From positions 744,001 to 808,000 of the forward strand of contig NZ_JAFBCY010000001.1 of NCBI RefSeq assembly GCF_016907975.1: a stretch of DNA of 64,000 nucleotides. The letters are read 5' to 3'. Source of the stretch: Methylopila capsulata. GTDB lineage: Bacteria; Pseudomonadota; Alphaproteobacteria; Rhizobiales; Methylopilaceae. Positions 53,252-62,744 of this stretch are shown here, piece by piece. Positions within the stretch are counted from its first letter, which is position 1. Each line of letters starts with the position of its first letter. The position numbers and the translations under genes are program-made. Under the pieces are notes generated by a model. It saw only the letters and a list, made by a program, of their open reading frames with translations, was not told where the DNA came from and ran no database searches.

Positions 53252-53320
53252 CCGCAGCGCGCGGGCGACCTTCCCAACACGCTTACCTGCACTCGTAGGC
53301 AGAACTGAGCGGAGACCGAC

Positions 53321-55333
53321 ATGCCTCTCGTCACCTTCCCCGACGGCGCCCAGAAGTCCTATGACGCCGGCGTCACCGGCGCCGACATCGCGGGCCAGAT
53401 CTCGAAGTCGCTGCTGAAGCGCACCGTCGCCATGGCGCTCGACGGCGTGGTCGTGGACCTCGCCGACCCGATCGAGCGCGACGCCAAGATCGAGTTCCTG
53501 AGCCGCGAGGACCCGCGCGCGCTGGAGCTGATCCGCCACGACTGCGCGCACGTGCTGGCCGAAGCGGTGCAGACGCTGTGGCCGCAAACGCAGGTGACGA
53601 TCGGCCCGGTGATCGAGAACGGCTTCTATTACGACTTCGCGCGCGCCGAGCCGTTCTCGACCGAGGACCTCGCCGCGATCGAAGCCGAGATGCGCAAGAT
53701 CATCGCGCGTGACCGGCCGTTCACGAAGGAAATCTGGTCGCGCGACCAGGCGAAGGAGTTCTTCCGCGGCAAGGGCGAGACCTTCAAGGTCGAGCTGGTC
53801 GACGCGATCCCCGAGGACCAATCGCTCAAGATGTATGCGCAGGGCGAGTGGAAGGACCTGTGCCGCGGGCCGCACATGACCTCCACGGGCAAGGTTGGCG
53901 ACGCCTTCAAGCTGATGAAGGTGGCGGGCGCCTATTGGCGCGGCGACTCGAACAACCCGATGCTCCAGCGCATCTACGGCACCGCCTTCCCCGACAAGGC
54001 CGCCCTCGACGCCTACCTCCACATGCTGGAGGAGGCGGAGAAGCGCGACCACCGGCGGCTGGGGCGCGAGATGGACCTCTTCCATTTCCAGGAGGAAGGC
54101 CCCGGCACGGTGTTCTGGCACCCCAAGGGCTGGACGCTGTTCCAGGCGCTGATCGACTATTCCCGCCGCCAGCAGAAGGCGAAGGGCTTCGTCGAGGTCA
54201 ACACGCCCCAGATCCTCGATCACTCGCTCTGGCAGACCTCCGGCCATTGGGACTGGTACCGGGAGAACATGTTCGTCACGCAGACCGAAGACGACCGCGT
54301 CTTCGCGATCAAGCCGATGAACTGCCCGGGCCACGTGCAGATCTTCAAGCACGGCCTGAGGAGCTACCGCGAACTGCCTATCCGCATGGGCGAATTCGGC
54401 ATGGTGCACCGCTATGAGCCGTCCGGCGCGCTGCACGGCATGATGCGGGTCCGCGCCTTCACGCAGGACGACAGCCACACGTTCTGCACCGACGAGCAGT
54501 TCATGGCCGAGACGCTCATGCTCAACGAGCTGATCCTCGACATGTACGCCGACTTCGGCTTCGACAGGATCGTGCTGAAGCTCTCGACGCGGCCCGAGAA
54601 GCGGGTCGGCTCCGACGCGCTGTGGGACCGCGCCGAGCAGGTGATGAGCGACGCGCTGGAGACGATCTCGCAGCGCTACGGCGACCGCGTGACGACGGCG
54701 ATTAATCCTGGCGAGGGCGCGTTTTACGGGCCGAAGTTCGAGTATGTGCTGCGCGACGCCATTGGCCGCGACTGGCAGTGCGGCACCATCCAGGTCGACT
54801 TCAACCTGCCGGAGCGGTTCGGCGCGTTCTTCATCGGCGCGGACGGCGAGAAGCATCACCCCGTCATGATCCACCGGGCGATCTTCGGCTCGCTGGAGCG
54901 CTTCACCGGCATCCTGATCGAGCACTACGCCGGGCACTTCCCGCTCTGGCTGGCGCCGACGCAGGCGGTGGTCGCGACCATCACCTCCGAGGCCGACCCC
55001 TACGCGGCCGAGGTCGCGGCGGAGCTGCGCCGCGCGGGGCTGCGGGTCGAGCTCGACCTGCGTAACGAGAAGATCAACTACAAGGTCCGCGAGCACTCCC
55101 TGACCAAGACGCCGGCGCTCGTCGTTGTGGGAAAGAAGGAGGCGGAGACCCGTTCGGTGTCGATCCGCCGCCTCGGCTCCCAGGGCCAGACGGGCATGTC
55201 GCTCAGCGAGGCCGTCGCGTTGCTTGCCGAGGAGGCGACGCCGCCGGACCTGAAGCGCGCCGGCATGGCGGACGTGTCCGCGCCCGCGATCGGCAAGCTG
55301 CCGGACGCGGGCGGGCAGCTGCTCGACCTCTGA
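53321..55333 (+). CDS. thrS: Threonine--tRNA ligase
   Basis: A 670-residue class II synthetase charging tRNA-Thr. Domain order: TGS (1-60), editing domain with the HxxxH site His73 and His77 ([12 protein letters not shown]) and a later Cys/His pair, catalytic core with [12 protein letters not shown] and [19 protein letters not shown], and the anticodon domain starting at [18 protein letters not shown] precedes the ATG. A C-terminal extension of about 20 residues ([14 protein letters not shown]) goes beyond the common length. No T-box or other leader was seen in the short upstream gap. Confidence 0.96.
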   Translation: MPLVTFPDGAQKSYDAGVTGADIAGQISKSLLKRTVAMALDGVVVDLADPIERDAKIEFLSREDPRALELIRHDCAHVLAEAVQTLWPQTQVTIGPVIENGFYYDFARAEPFSTEDLAAIEAEMRKIIARDRPFTKEIWSRDQAKEFFRGKGETFKVELVDAIPEDQSLKMYAQGEWKDLCRGPHMTSTGKVGDAFKLMKVAGAYWRGDSNNPMLQRIYGTAFPDKAALDAYLHMLEEAEKRDHRRLGREMDLFHFQEEGPGTVFWHPKGWTLFQALIDYSRRQQKAKGFVEVNTPQILDHSLWQTSGHWDWYRENMFVTQTEDDRVFAIKPMNCPGHVQIFKHGLRSYRELPIRMGEFGMVHRYEPSGALHGMMRVRAFTQDDSHTFCTDEQFMAETLMLNELILDMYADFGFDRIVLKLSTRPEKRVGSDALWDRAEQVMSDALETISQRYGDRVTTAINPGEGAFYGPKFEYVLRDAIGRDWQCGTIQVDFNLPERFGAFFIGADGEKHHPVMIHRAIFGSLERFTGILIEHYAGHFPLWLAPTQAVVATITSEADPYAAEVAAELRRAGLRVELDLRNEKINYKVREHSLTKTPALVVVGKKEAETRSVSIRRLGSQGQTGMSLSEAVALLAEEATPPDLKRAGMADVSAPAIGKLPDAGGQLLDL

Positions 55334-55379
55334 CGAAACGGCGGAGGCGGCGACGACCCGTCGATCGCGAGCGGCGCCG

Positions 55380-56441
55380 ATGCCCGCCTCCGCCCCCCGC
55401 CTCTGGGCGCTCCTCCCCAAGCATCGCGGCGACGCGCGCATGGTGGAGGCCGCGGCGGAGGCGAGCGGGCTGGGCGTCGACGTCAAGCGCCTCGCTTTCA
55501 CCCCGTTGGGCTGGCTGCTCAATCTCCGCAGCCGGGGCTCCCTGTTCACGGCGACGGCGGCCGCCCGCGCGCAGCTGACGCCGCCATGGCCCAACGTCGT
55601 GCTGACGGCCGGCAAGCGGTCGGTCCCGCTCGCGCTGTGGATCCGCGCAGCGTCCGGCGGCCGCACGCGGCTCGTCCATCTTGGCCGCCCCTCGGCGCCG
55701 CTCGGCTGGTTCGACCTCGTGGTGACCACGCCGCAGTATGGATTGCCCGCGCGTCCCAACGTGCTGGTCCAGCGCTTTCCGCCGACGACAGCGCCTGAAG
55801 CTCTGCGGCCCGTTCCGGCGGATCTCGCCGCCCTGCCCCGGCCGCGACTGATGGCGATCGCCGGCGGCGACGCGGACCCCCAGCGGCTCGACGCCGACGC
55901 CGCCCGCCGGTTCGCGGCGGACGCCGTGGCGCGCGCGACAGCCGCCGGAGGCTCTGTGCTCGCAGCCACCTCGCCGCGCACGTCACCGGCGGCGGTCCTC
56001 GCGCTGAAACAGACCTTCGCGTCCGCGCCGGTCCCGACGCGGCTCGAGATCTACGGCGAAGGCGCGGACGACTACCGCGCCTTCCTCGCGGCCGCCGACG
56101 CCTTCCTGGTGACCGACGACAGCGCCTCGATGATCACGGAGGCCGCGCTGCGGGGCGCGCCGGTCGCGCTGTTTCCCCTGCCGCGGCGTCCGGGCGTGGG
56201 CCTCCGCGCCTATGGCGCCGTCGAGGCCCTCGCGCGCCGCAGCCAGATCGGACGACGCGCGCTCGGGGCGGCGATCGCCTGGGGGCTGGTGCGGGGCAAC
56301 CGCGACATCGGCCTTTTCGTGCAGGCTCTGGCGACCGACGGCCTGCTCGACGGCGGGCCGCGCGCCGCCGAGGTCGCGGCGGCCGAACTCGCCGAGGTCG
56401 GCGTCCGGCTGCGCCGCCTCGCGCAGGCCAACCACGCCTGA
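55380..56441 (+). CDS. ELM1-family GT-B-like protein
   Basis: A 353-residue protein of the bacterial ELM1 (mitochondrial fission ELM1, DUF1022) family. It has a GT-B-like two-domain layout. PNVVLTAGKRSVPLALWIRA and GWFDLVVTTPQYGLP occupy the N-half, and LMAIAGGDADPQRLDADAAR, EIYGEGADDYRAFLAAADA then LVTDDSASMITEAALRGAPV the C-half. The last block looks like a nucleotide-sugar site. The family is mostly uncharacterised in bacteria. It opens a four-gene run with two ATP-grasp ligases and a nucleotidyltransferase, 62 bases before the next gene. Confidence 0.85.
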   Translation: MPASAPRLWALLPKHRGDARMVEAAAEASGLGVDVKRLAFTPLGWLLNLRSRGSLFTATAAARAQLTPPWPNVVLTAGKRSVPLALWIRAASGGRTRLVHLGRPSAPLGWFDLVVTTPQYGLPARPNVLVQRFPPTTAPEALRPVPADLAALPRPRLMAIAGGDADPQRLDADAARRFAADAVARATAAGGSVLAATSPRTSPAAVLALKQTFASAPVPTRLEIYGEGADDYRAFLAAADAFLVTDDSASMITEAALRGAPVALFPLPRRPGVGLRAYGAVEALARRSQIGRRALGAAIAWGLVRGNRDIGLFVQALATDGLLDGGPRAAEVAAAELAEVGVRLRRLAQANHA

Positions 56442-56503
56442 TCGTCATCGGAGCGTCAGGGCGGCGTCGCGGCCGCGTCATCCGACGCAGCTAGCGTCAC
56501 GCC

Positions 56504-57547
56504 ATGCTGATGACGCCGAATCTCGACCCCCGATGCGCCCGTATCCCCTCCGCGGACAAGGCGCGCCTGCGCCTGATGTTCCTCGCCAAGCACGCCTGCG
56601 GCGACGGCTCTCCCGACGCCGCGGACGGCAACCACGCCGTCTACCATCACGAGCTTCGGACGACGATCGAGAGCCTCGGGATCGAGGTGGTCGCCGCGAA
56701 CAGCTTCGAGGCGATCGAGCGGCGGCCGAACGTCGACTTCGTCTTCCCGCTGCTGAACCGCGCCGGCTTCCAGAACAGCGAGATGCTGGCCCCGCTGCTG
56801 CTGACGCGCTGCGGCGCGCCGTTTCTCGGGGCGAGCCCGATCCTGCGCGGACTGGCCGACGACAAGCACCTCTCGAAGGTCATAGCCCGCCGCCACGGCG
56901 TGCCGACGGCGCGCTGGATCTCATGCCGCCGGGGACGCCCGATTGCGGAGCCGGACTTCCGCGCCGAGCGGCTGGTGGTGAAGCCCAACGCCTCGTCCGC
57001 CTCGTGGGGCGTGGCGATCGTCGACAGCTGGACCGACGCGCGCGCCCACGTGCAGGAGCTGCACGGCCTCGGGCACGACGTGATCGTGGAGGAGTGGCTG
57101 CCGCTGCTCGACGTCGCCGTGCCGGTGGTCGGCGGCGCGGGCGCCGCGCCCTGGCTGCTGCCGCCCATGGCGCATTCGCCCGAACGCGCCGGCGATCTGC
57201 GCTCCTACGAGGAGAAGCGCGCGCTCGCCGCCGACGTTCGGCCAGACCCTCTGCTCGTCGTCGACGACCCGGAGCTGGCGGGCCGGCTGAACGCGTTCTC
57301 GCGCGCGCTGTGCGACGAACTCTGGCCGTTCGACTACGGCCGCTTCGAATTCCGCTACGACCCCGGCTCGGGGGCGGTCGCCTTCATGGAGGTGAACCTC
57401 TCCTGCAATCTGTGGTCGCAGAAGAGCATCTCGCGCTCCGCGGCGTCGCTCGGCGTCGATCACGCCTCGCTGGTCGAGTCGATCCTCGCCCACAGCCTGC
57501 GCCGGCAGGGCGTCATCACGTCCGTCGGCCTGGAGCTCGCAGCATGA
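56504..57547 (+). CDS. D-Ala-D-Ala-ligase-like ATP-grasp protein
   Basis: A 347-residue ATP-grasp enzyme. VDFVFPLLNRAGFQNSEMLA and FLGASPILRGLADDKHLSKV match D-alanine--D-alanine ligase N-terminal blocks, including the Lys that starts the ATP-grasp fold. ERLVVKPNASSASWGVAIVD and VIVEEWLPLLDVAVPVVGG follow, and the Mg/ATP site is in FMEVNLSCNLWSQKSIS. It should join a carboxylate to an amine (or hydroxyl), but substrates are unknown. It overlaps the nucleotidyltransferase gene by four bases (ATGA). Confidence 0.88.
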   Translation: MLMTPNLDPRCARIPSADKARLRLMFLAKHACGDGSPDAADGNHAVYHHELRTTIESLGIEVVAANSFEAIERRPNVDFVFPLLNRAGFQNSEMLAPLLLTRCGAPFLGASPILRGLADDKHLSKVIARRHGVPTARWISCRRGRPIAEPDFRAERLVVKPNASSASWGVAIVDSWTDARAHVQELHGLGHDVIVEEWLPLLDVAVPVVGGAGAAPWLLPPMAHSPERAGDLRSYEEKRALAADVRPDPLLVVDDPELAGRLNAFSRALCDELWPFDYGRFEFRYDPGSGAVAFMEVNLSCNLWSQKSISRSAASLGVDHASLVESILAHSLRRQGVITSVGLELAA

Positions 57548-58368
57548 CCGGCGCTCTCACGGTCCTGGTGCTCGCCGGCGAACGCGACGGCCGGCTCGAC
57601 CCGCTGGCGGAGGCCGCGGGCGTCTCGCTGAAGGCGCTCTCGCCGGTCGCGGGCCGGCCCATGGTCGCGCATGTGCTGGACACGCTCGCCGCCAGCCATC
57701 GGGTGGACGAGGTGCGGATCTCGATCAACGCCGGCTCCGGGCTGGAACGCCTGCCGGAAGTCCGTTCGCTCGCCGCGGCCGGACGGCTCAGGATGTTCAG
57801 CTCCCAACCGAACCTCGTCGACAGCGTGCTGGACGCGGTGAAGGGGGCGGCTTTTCCTGTGCTGATCGTGACCGCGGACAGCGTGCTCATCACGCCGGAG
57901 CAGATCGCCGAATTCGACATCGCGGCGCGCCGGAGCGGCGCAGAGGTCGCGGTGGCGCTCGCCCGGCGGGAAAGCGTGCTCGCCGCCCACCCCGACGGAC
58001 AGCGCAAGTTCTACAAGTGCTCCGACGGCGCCTTCTCGAACTGCAACATGTACTGGATCGGCGAAGACTCGGCGCTGCGCGCGGCCGAGCTGTTCCGTTC
58101 CGGCGGCCAGTTCGTGAAGCATCCCCTGCGCGTGGTCGGCGCCCTCGGGCTCCGCGGCGTCGTCGAACTCGTCCGGTTCCGCCTTGGCCTCAGCGCGCTC
58201 GACGCCTCGTTCAAGCGGCTGTCGAAGCGGTTCGGGCTGAGGATCGTCCCGATCGAACTCAGCGACGGCGCCGCGGCGATCGACGTCGACCACGCACGCA
58301 GCCTGAAGGTCACCGAAGAGGTGCTCGCGTGGCGCCACGTCGAACCGCAGCGTCTCGCCGCGGAATAG
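57544..58368 (+). CDS. NTP-transferase-fold nucleotidyltransferase
   Basis: A 274-residue protein of the MobA/IspD-like nucleotidyltransferase fold. It opens with LTVLVLAGERDGRLDPLAE, then KALSPVAGRPMVAHVLDTLA, and has FPVLIVTADSVLITPEQIAE for the metal/product loop. KFYKCSDGAFSNCNMYWIG and LGLSALDASFKRLSKRFGL are unusual for the family. It should activate a sugar-phosphate or similar with a nucleotide. It is coupled to the ATP-grasp gene before it, and followed eight bases later by a second ATP-grasp gene. Confidence 0.85.
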   Translation: MTGALTVLVLAGERDGRLDPLAEAAGVSLKALSPVAGRPMVAHVLDTLAASHRVDEVRISINAGSGLERLPEVRSLAAAGRLRMFSSQPNLVDSVLDAVKGAAFPVLIVTADSVLITPEQIAEFDIAARRSGAEVAVALARRESVLAAHPDGQRKFYKCSDGAFSNCNMYWIGEDSALRAAELFRSGGQFVKHPLRVVGALGLRGVVELVRFRLGLSALDASFKRLSKRFGLRIVPIELSDGAAAIDVDHARSLKVTEEVLAWRHVEPQRLAAE

Positions 58369-58375
58369 CCGCGCC

Positions 58376-59530
58376 ATGCTGACGTTGCGGGCGGTTCCTC
58401 CGCGCCTCTTCGGCCGGACCTCCGCCTCGAACCGGCGGCCGACAGACCTCGCCGGGCTCTACTTCGACGCCCTGTGGCGCCACTGGAGCCCTGCGGACCG
58501 CGCTGGCGCGCTGGCGCTTTCGGGCCTCGCCGCTCTCGGTAACGCCGCCCGCGCGCCGCGCTCCGGCTGGCGGCACGGCTGGGACGCCACGGAACAGGCG
58601 TTGCTCGCCCGGACAGCCGATCCGGACGCCCATCTCGCCATGGCCGCCCGCAAGGGCATGCACCGGCTGCTCAATCCCGCCGCCTACCCGCTTGCCGCGA
58701 ACCCGCTCAAGAACAAGCGGCTGTTCGCCGAGCGGTGCCGGGAGGCCGGCCTGCCGACCCCTGACACCTTCGAGGGCGAGCCGGCCGCGCTGCGCGCGTG
58801 GCTCGAGGGTCGGGCGGGCGTCATCGGCAAACCGAACTTCGCCTCGAAGGGCGTCGGCGTGATCGGTTTCCGCCGCGGCCCGGACGGATGGCGGACCGGC
58901 GCCGAGCCCGTCGACAAGCGCCGCGTCCTCGCCGACCTGACCGCTCTCTTGCGGGCCGGGGGAGTGGTGCAGGAGGCCTGCGCCACGCACCCCGCGCTGC
59001 GGTCGCTGTCGCCCGGCGCGCTACCGACCCTGCGGGTGATGACCGCCGTGAGCGAGGCCGGCGACATCGAGGCCTGCGACCGCGTGCTCCGGCTGTCGGC
59101 CGGCGGGCCGCGGCCGGTCGACAACTTCAACGCCGGAAACATCGTGGCGAGCGTGGACGCGGAGGCGCGGATCGGGCGCGGTTTCCAGCGCGTGGACGGC
59201 GCGATTGTCGGGGTCGAGCGCCATCCGGCGACAGGCGACGCTCTCGTCGGCCACGTCGCCCCGGACGTCGCCGAGGCGACGGACCTTGCAACGCGCGCGC
59301 ACCAGGCGTTTCGCGAGGGCTTCTTCGTGATCGGCTGGGACGTCGGACTGTCCGACCGGGGGCCTGTGCTGATCGAGGGCAACTGGAACCCGGGCGCCGA
59401 CATCCTGCAACTCGCGTCCGGCCGAAGCCTCGGCGAGAGCCGCCTCGGCGCGCTCTACGCCCTCCGTCTCCGCGATCTGCCGGCGGACACGTGGCGGCGG
59501 GCGCGCCCGATCGAGCGCGACCGCCGCTGA
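58376..59530 (+). CDS. Sugar-transfer-associated ATP-grasp protein
   Basis: A 384-residue protein of the ATP-grasp group found near sugar-transfer genes (ATPgrasp_ST type). It has NPLKNKRLFAERCREAGLP, GVIGKPNFASKGVGVIGFR for ATP, TLRVMTAVSEAGDIEACDRV, and VLIEGNWNPGADILQLASGR at the C-terminal metal site. It would ligate an amine-like group to a carboxylate on a saccharide or lipid carrier; this is inferred from neighbourhoods of this family. It closes the four-gene run, and the next gene is convergent. Confidence 0.82.
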   Translation: MLTLRAVPPRLFGRTSASNRRPTDLAGLYFDALWRHWSPADRAGALALSGLAALGNAARAPRSGWRHGWDATEQALLARTADPDAHLAMAARKGMHRLLNPAAYPLAANPLKNKRLFAERCREAGLPTPDTFEGEPAALRAWLEGRAGVIGKPNFASKGVGVIGFRRGPDGWRTGAEPVDKRRVLADLTALLRAGGVVQEACATHPALRSLSPGALPTLRVMTAVSEAGDIEACDRVLRLSAGGPRPVDNFNAGNIVASVDAEARIGRGFQRVDGAIVGVERHPATGDALVGHVAPDVAEATDLATRAHQAFREGFFVIGWDVGLSDRGPVLIEGNWNPGADILQLASGRSLGESRLGALYALRLRDLPADTWRRARPIERDRR

Positions 59531-59549
59531 CCCTCCACCGCCTGAACCG

Positions 59550-59981
59550 TCAGGCGGTCGCGATGTAGTCGCGCATGGCCGACGCCTCGGCCTCGGCCGT
59601 CGCCATGCGGTGCTTCACCACGTCGCCGATCGAGACGATGCCAACGAGCCGGCGGCCTTCCACCACGGGAACGTGGCGGAACTTTCCCTCGGTCATGCGG
59701 TCCATGATCTCTTCGATCGTCTCGTCGGAGGTCGCGGTGACGACCTTCCGGGTCATGTGCATCGAGACCGGATCGGCTAGAACGTCGGCGCCGCGGGCGG
59801 CGAGCGACCGGACGACGTCGCGCTCGGAGATGATGCCGGTAATCCCGCCGTCGGCGCCGGCGATCACCACCGTGCCGATGCGCTTCTCGGCCAGCAGGGC
59901 GACGATTTCGCCCATCGTACGGTGCGGCGAGGCGGTGAAGACCTCGGGCCCTTTAAACGCCAGAATGCGTGCGACCGTCAT
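59550..59981 (-). CDS. Two-CBS-domain protein
   Basis: A 143-residue protein made of a CBS pair: GPEVFTASPHRTMGEIVALL with ITGIISERDVVRSLA, and VVTATSDETIEEIMDRMTEG with LVGIVSIGDVVKHRM. CBS pairs bind adenosine nucleotides and report energy or cofactor state. No partner domain is attached. The start ATG (59979-59981) has a strong GGGAGG upstream. It is a single gene, convergent with the ATP-grasp gene (19-base gap). Confidence 0.92.
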   Translation of the reverse strand: MTVARILAFKGPEVFTASPHRTMGEIVALLAEKRIGTVVIAGADGGITGIISERDVVRSLAARGADVLADPVSMHMTRKVVTATSDETIEEIMDRMTEGKFRHVPVVEGRRLVGIVSIGDVVKHRMATAEAEASAMRDYIATA

Positions 59982-60088
59982 GCGAGCCTCCCTTGTGTGT
60001 TGAGGCCGAGCGAATGCGGCCTCGTTCGCGAGGGGCCGGCGGGAGGCTCGTCGGTCCTTAGGTCGAGGCCGTCCCGCGGCCTTCTGTC

Positions 60089-60889
60089 TCAATCATGGGG
60101 GGCGGGAGGGCGCGAGGGCAATGCTACGGAGGCATCAGCCCGGTCACGGAACCGTGCGACTTTCGGATCGAACAGCGGAAACAGCACGAGTCCCGTCAGA
60201 AATCCGCCGATATGCGCCTCCCAGGCGATCGCCGCGGTCTCTCCGGCGATCGCCATTCCGCCGAGGCCGAACACGATGTTGGTCCCGAACCAGGCCAGAA
60301 GGAAGATCAGCACCTGAGGGTTTCGGAGCGCCGGCGCGAGAGGAACCGCGGGCGCAGAGAACGCCAACCGTCCCCGCCGGCGGAACGCGCCGAGCGGGCC
60401 GCCGGCCTCGAACATGAAGCGCATCGCGGCGGCCATCTGACCCGAGATCGCCGCGGACGCGCCGCTCACCGGCTGGGGCTCGTCGAGGTGAAGCGCAAGG
60501 TAAGCCGCGGCTCCCCCGATCGCGCAGAGCGCCGAGAAGAAGAGGAACCGGAGCGGCCCAAACCGCCAGGCCACAGCGCTGCCGAAGGCCAGCATGGCGA
60601 CGCTGTTGACCAGGAGGTGCGTCCAGTCGCCGTGCAGCAAGGCGTAGGTGAGGAACGTCCAAAGCTTGGCGCCCTCCCCGCCGAGCATGCCCGGAAGATA
60701 GGGCGACGCCGGGTCGTAGCGGGCCGGTATGAACGCGAAGCGCAGGAGAACGGCGATGTCCGCGTCTTCGGAAAGAAAGACGCGCCAGAGGTGGATCGCC
60801 CCGAACAGCGCGATCGTCGCTATCACGACGGCGGGGGCGTTGAACGCCCGCTCCCGCCGATTGTCCGGACGGCCTTGATGCTCTGTCAC
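60089..60889 (-). CDS. Rhomboid-family intramembrane protease
   Basis: A 266-residue membrane protein from GTG 60887-60889. The catalytic Ser145 lies in SGASAAISG and His226 in AWEAHIGGFLTG; LHGDWTHLLVNSVAMLAFGS supplies the HxxxN loop region of the rhomboid fold. About six to seven helices are apparent. It should cut a single-pass membrane substrate within the bilayer; substrates are unknown. The GGGGA seven bases upstream supports the GTG start; longer readings are rejected as Arg-rich antisense. Confidence 0.9.
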   Translation of the reverse strand: MTEHQGRPDNRRERAFNAPAVVIATIALFGAIHLWRVFLSEDADIAVLLRFAFIPARYDPASPYLPGMLGGEGAKLWTFLTYALLHGDWTHLLVNSVAMLAFGSAVAWRFGPLRFLFFSALCAIGGAAAYLALHLDEPQPVSGASAAISGQMAAAMRFMFEAGGPLGAFRRRGRLAFSAPAVPLAPALRNPQVLIFLLAWFGTNIVFGLGGMAIAGETAAIAWEAHIGGFLTGLVLFPLFDPKVARFRDRADASVALPSRPPAPHD

Positions 60890-61060
60890 GCGACTGTCCC
60901 CGCTACCGCCCACTGCTCGTTCGATCCGCCGATCACGCGACGTCGTGCACGCGGCTGGCATGCGGCCTGCTGCGCTGGGGGCTAAACGCCCTCGTCGGCC
61001 GGAAAACGTCCCGGGACGACACATGGGCGACCCAAAACGAAACGGAAGGTCCGTCCCTCC

Positions 61061-61678
61061 ATGAAGGCCGCCGCCACCCGCGAGCTTTTTGCTTACTGGA
61101 ACCGCCTGCGCGGCGCGCGCGCGGCGCCCGAGCGCGCCGACGTCGATCCCGGCCAGATCCGGGGCATCCTCGGCGACACGTTCATCCTGGAAGCCTCGGA
61201 AGAGGCGCAGTTCCCGTTCCGACTGGCCGGGTCTCGCCTCTGCGACGTCGCCGGCCACGAGATGAAGGGCGAACGCTTTCTTGAACTCTGGTCCGCCGCC
61301 GACCGGGCGACGGTGCTCGGCGCGCTGTCCACGATCTCCGACGACGCCGCCGTCGCGGTGCTCGGCGTAACAGGCGGGACCGAACTCGGCCGCAAGGTCG
61401 ATCTCGAGCTCATTCTTCTGCCCCTTCGCCATCGCGGCCGCACCCACGCGCGCATCCTCGGCGCGCTTGCGCCGGTCGAGACGCCGTACTGGCTCGGCGC
61501 CTGTCCGGTGACGCGGTTCGAGCTCGCCTCGCTGCGGATGATCTGGCCGAGCGGCCGGCGGCGCGCCATCGGCGAGGCTTCGGCGCCGCAGCCGACGCCC
61601 ATGACCCCGTCTCCCCACGCTCTCGCGGGCGCGGCCCGGCGGATCGGCCGTTTTCTAGTCTTCGACGGGGGACGCTGA
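61061..61678 (+). CDS. PAS_5-family protein
   Basis: A 205-residue protein of the alphaproteobacterial PAS_5 family. The core has ELFAYWNRLRGARAAPERAD, then DTFILEASEEAQFPFRLAGS, RLCDVAGHEMKGERFLELW and the final LLPLRHRGRTHARILGALAP. The domain resembles PAS sensors but has no attached output domain. The last 50 residues are Pro/Ser-rich. It is divergent from the rhomboid gene and lies upstream of the PilZ gene on the same strand. Confidence 0.85.
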   Translation: MKAAATRELFAYWNRLRGARAAPERADVDPGQIRGILGDTFILEASEEAQFPFRLAGSRLCDVAGHEMKGERFLELWSAADRATVLGALSTISDDAAVAVLGVTGGTELGRKVDLELILLPLRHRGRTHARILGALAPVETPYWLGACPVTRFELASLRMIWPSGRRRAIGEASAPQPTPMTPSPHALAGAARRIGRFLVFDGGR

Positions 61679-61786
61679 CCGGTGTTCGAGGGAGCGAGGT
61701 TACGGGGCGTTAACGCCGTTCGTTTAGGTTTTGGGCACGCGGCGCGCAATCCGACGCCCTCCACGCTCTCCGGAACGGACGCCTTG

Positions 61787-62383
61787 ATGTTCGCGATGAA
61801 AAAGCCGCTCTCGGACGAGCAACGTCGCCATCAGCGGGTCAAGGTCGCGCTTCTCGGACGTTACATGCTGGCGTCGCGGCGCGAGTATCCCTGCCAGACC
61901 CTCGACATGTCTCCCGGCGGCGTCTCGTTGATCGCGCCCGTGCCGGCGCAGGCCGGCGAACGCGTGATCGTCTATCTCGACCACATCGGCCGGGTGGAGG
62001 GCGTGATGGTGCGTCCGATCGCGAACGGCTTCGCCATGACCGTGACCGCGACGATCCGCAAGCGCGACAAGCTCGCCGCGCAGCTGACCTGGCTCGCGAA
62101 CCGCAACATTCTCGGCCTTCCGGAGGACCGGCGCCACGAGCGCGTCATCCCGCGCAACCCGCGCTCCGTGCTTCAGACCGAGGACGGCGTCTCGCACGAT
62201 TGCCGCATCATCGACGTCTCGCTCTCCGGCGCCGCGATCCAGATCGGCCTCGATCTGCCGATCGGCACGCCGGTGACGCTCGGCCGGACCACGGCCCGCG
62301 TCGTCCGCTATCTCGAGAACGGACTGGCCGTGGAGTTCAGCCGGCCGCAGAACCTCGAAACCCTGGCGGAACAGTTCGGCTGA
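61787..62383 (+). CDS. Protein with two tandem PilZ domains
   Basis: A 198-residue protein with two PilZ domains, each with a c-di-GMP-binding pattern. The first has RRHQR (13-17) and DMSPGG (40-45), the second RRHER (115-119) and DVSLSG (143-148). Both RxxxR and DxSxxG motifs are intact, so each domain could bind c-di-GMP. There is no other domain. The ATG at 61787 has GGAAC upstream; a longer reading is rejected. It follows the PAS_5 gene and ends at a clear terminator. Confidence 0.9.
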   Translation: MFAMKKPLSDEQRRHQRVKVALLGRYMLASRREYPCQTLDMSPGGVSLIAPVPAQAGERVIVYLDHIGRVEGVMVRPIANGFAMTVTATIRKRDKLAAQLTWLANRNILGLPEDRRHERVIPRNPRSVLQTEDGVSHDCRIIDVSLSGAAIQIGLDLPIGTPVTLGRTTARVVRYLENGLAVEFSRPQNLETLAEQFG

Positions 62384-62408
62384 CGTCACCGCCCCGAACC
62401 TGAACAGG

Positions 62409-62434
62409 AAGCCGCCGTTCGAGGCGGCTTTTTT
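62409..62434 (+). terminator. Intrinsic terminator after the PilZ gene
   Basis: AAGCCGCC-GTTCGA-GGCGGCTT followed by a T-run (TTTTTT), 26 bases after the PilZ stop. Perfect eight-base stem. Confidence 0.9.
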
Positions 62435-62504
62435 GTGTCGTCTCGCCGCCGCGCCGGCTCCCGCCAGCGCCGATGGCCGGCGCCGTCTTCGCCGCATGGT
62501 GAAG

Positions 62505-62744
62505 ACTTTGTAAATGACCCCCCTCCAAAAGCTGGCCTCGTTAAGGTTTGAATGACCAAGTCATTCCTTCATCCTCTAACGACTGAAGCAGTTGGTAAAC
62601 GAAATACCCACTGCAACTCTGAACAATTCGTATTCAACTTCTTTCTGAATTGCAAATCATCTCACTAAAACTCCACGTATTGATTTAGACGGACCGCAAA
62701 AGGAATATGAGACGTTGCTTCCCGGGACAGGACGGGAGACGGCA
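62505..62744. promoter_or_regulatory. AT-rich island upstream of the BTLCP gene
   Basis: In the 361-base gap 62384-62744 about 200 bases (62505-62710) are markedly AT-rich against the rest of the window. It holds a perfect GAATGAC-CAA-GTCATTC palindrome (62550-62566) and CAATTC/GAATTG (62624-62652, 17-base spacer). No frame of useful length is seen. It is likely a promoter/operator or leader region of the BTLCP gene, or a small acquired insert. Confidence 0.45.
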
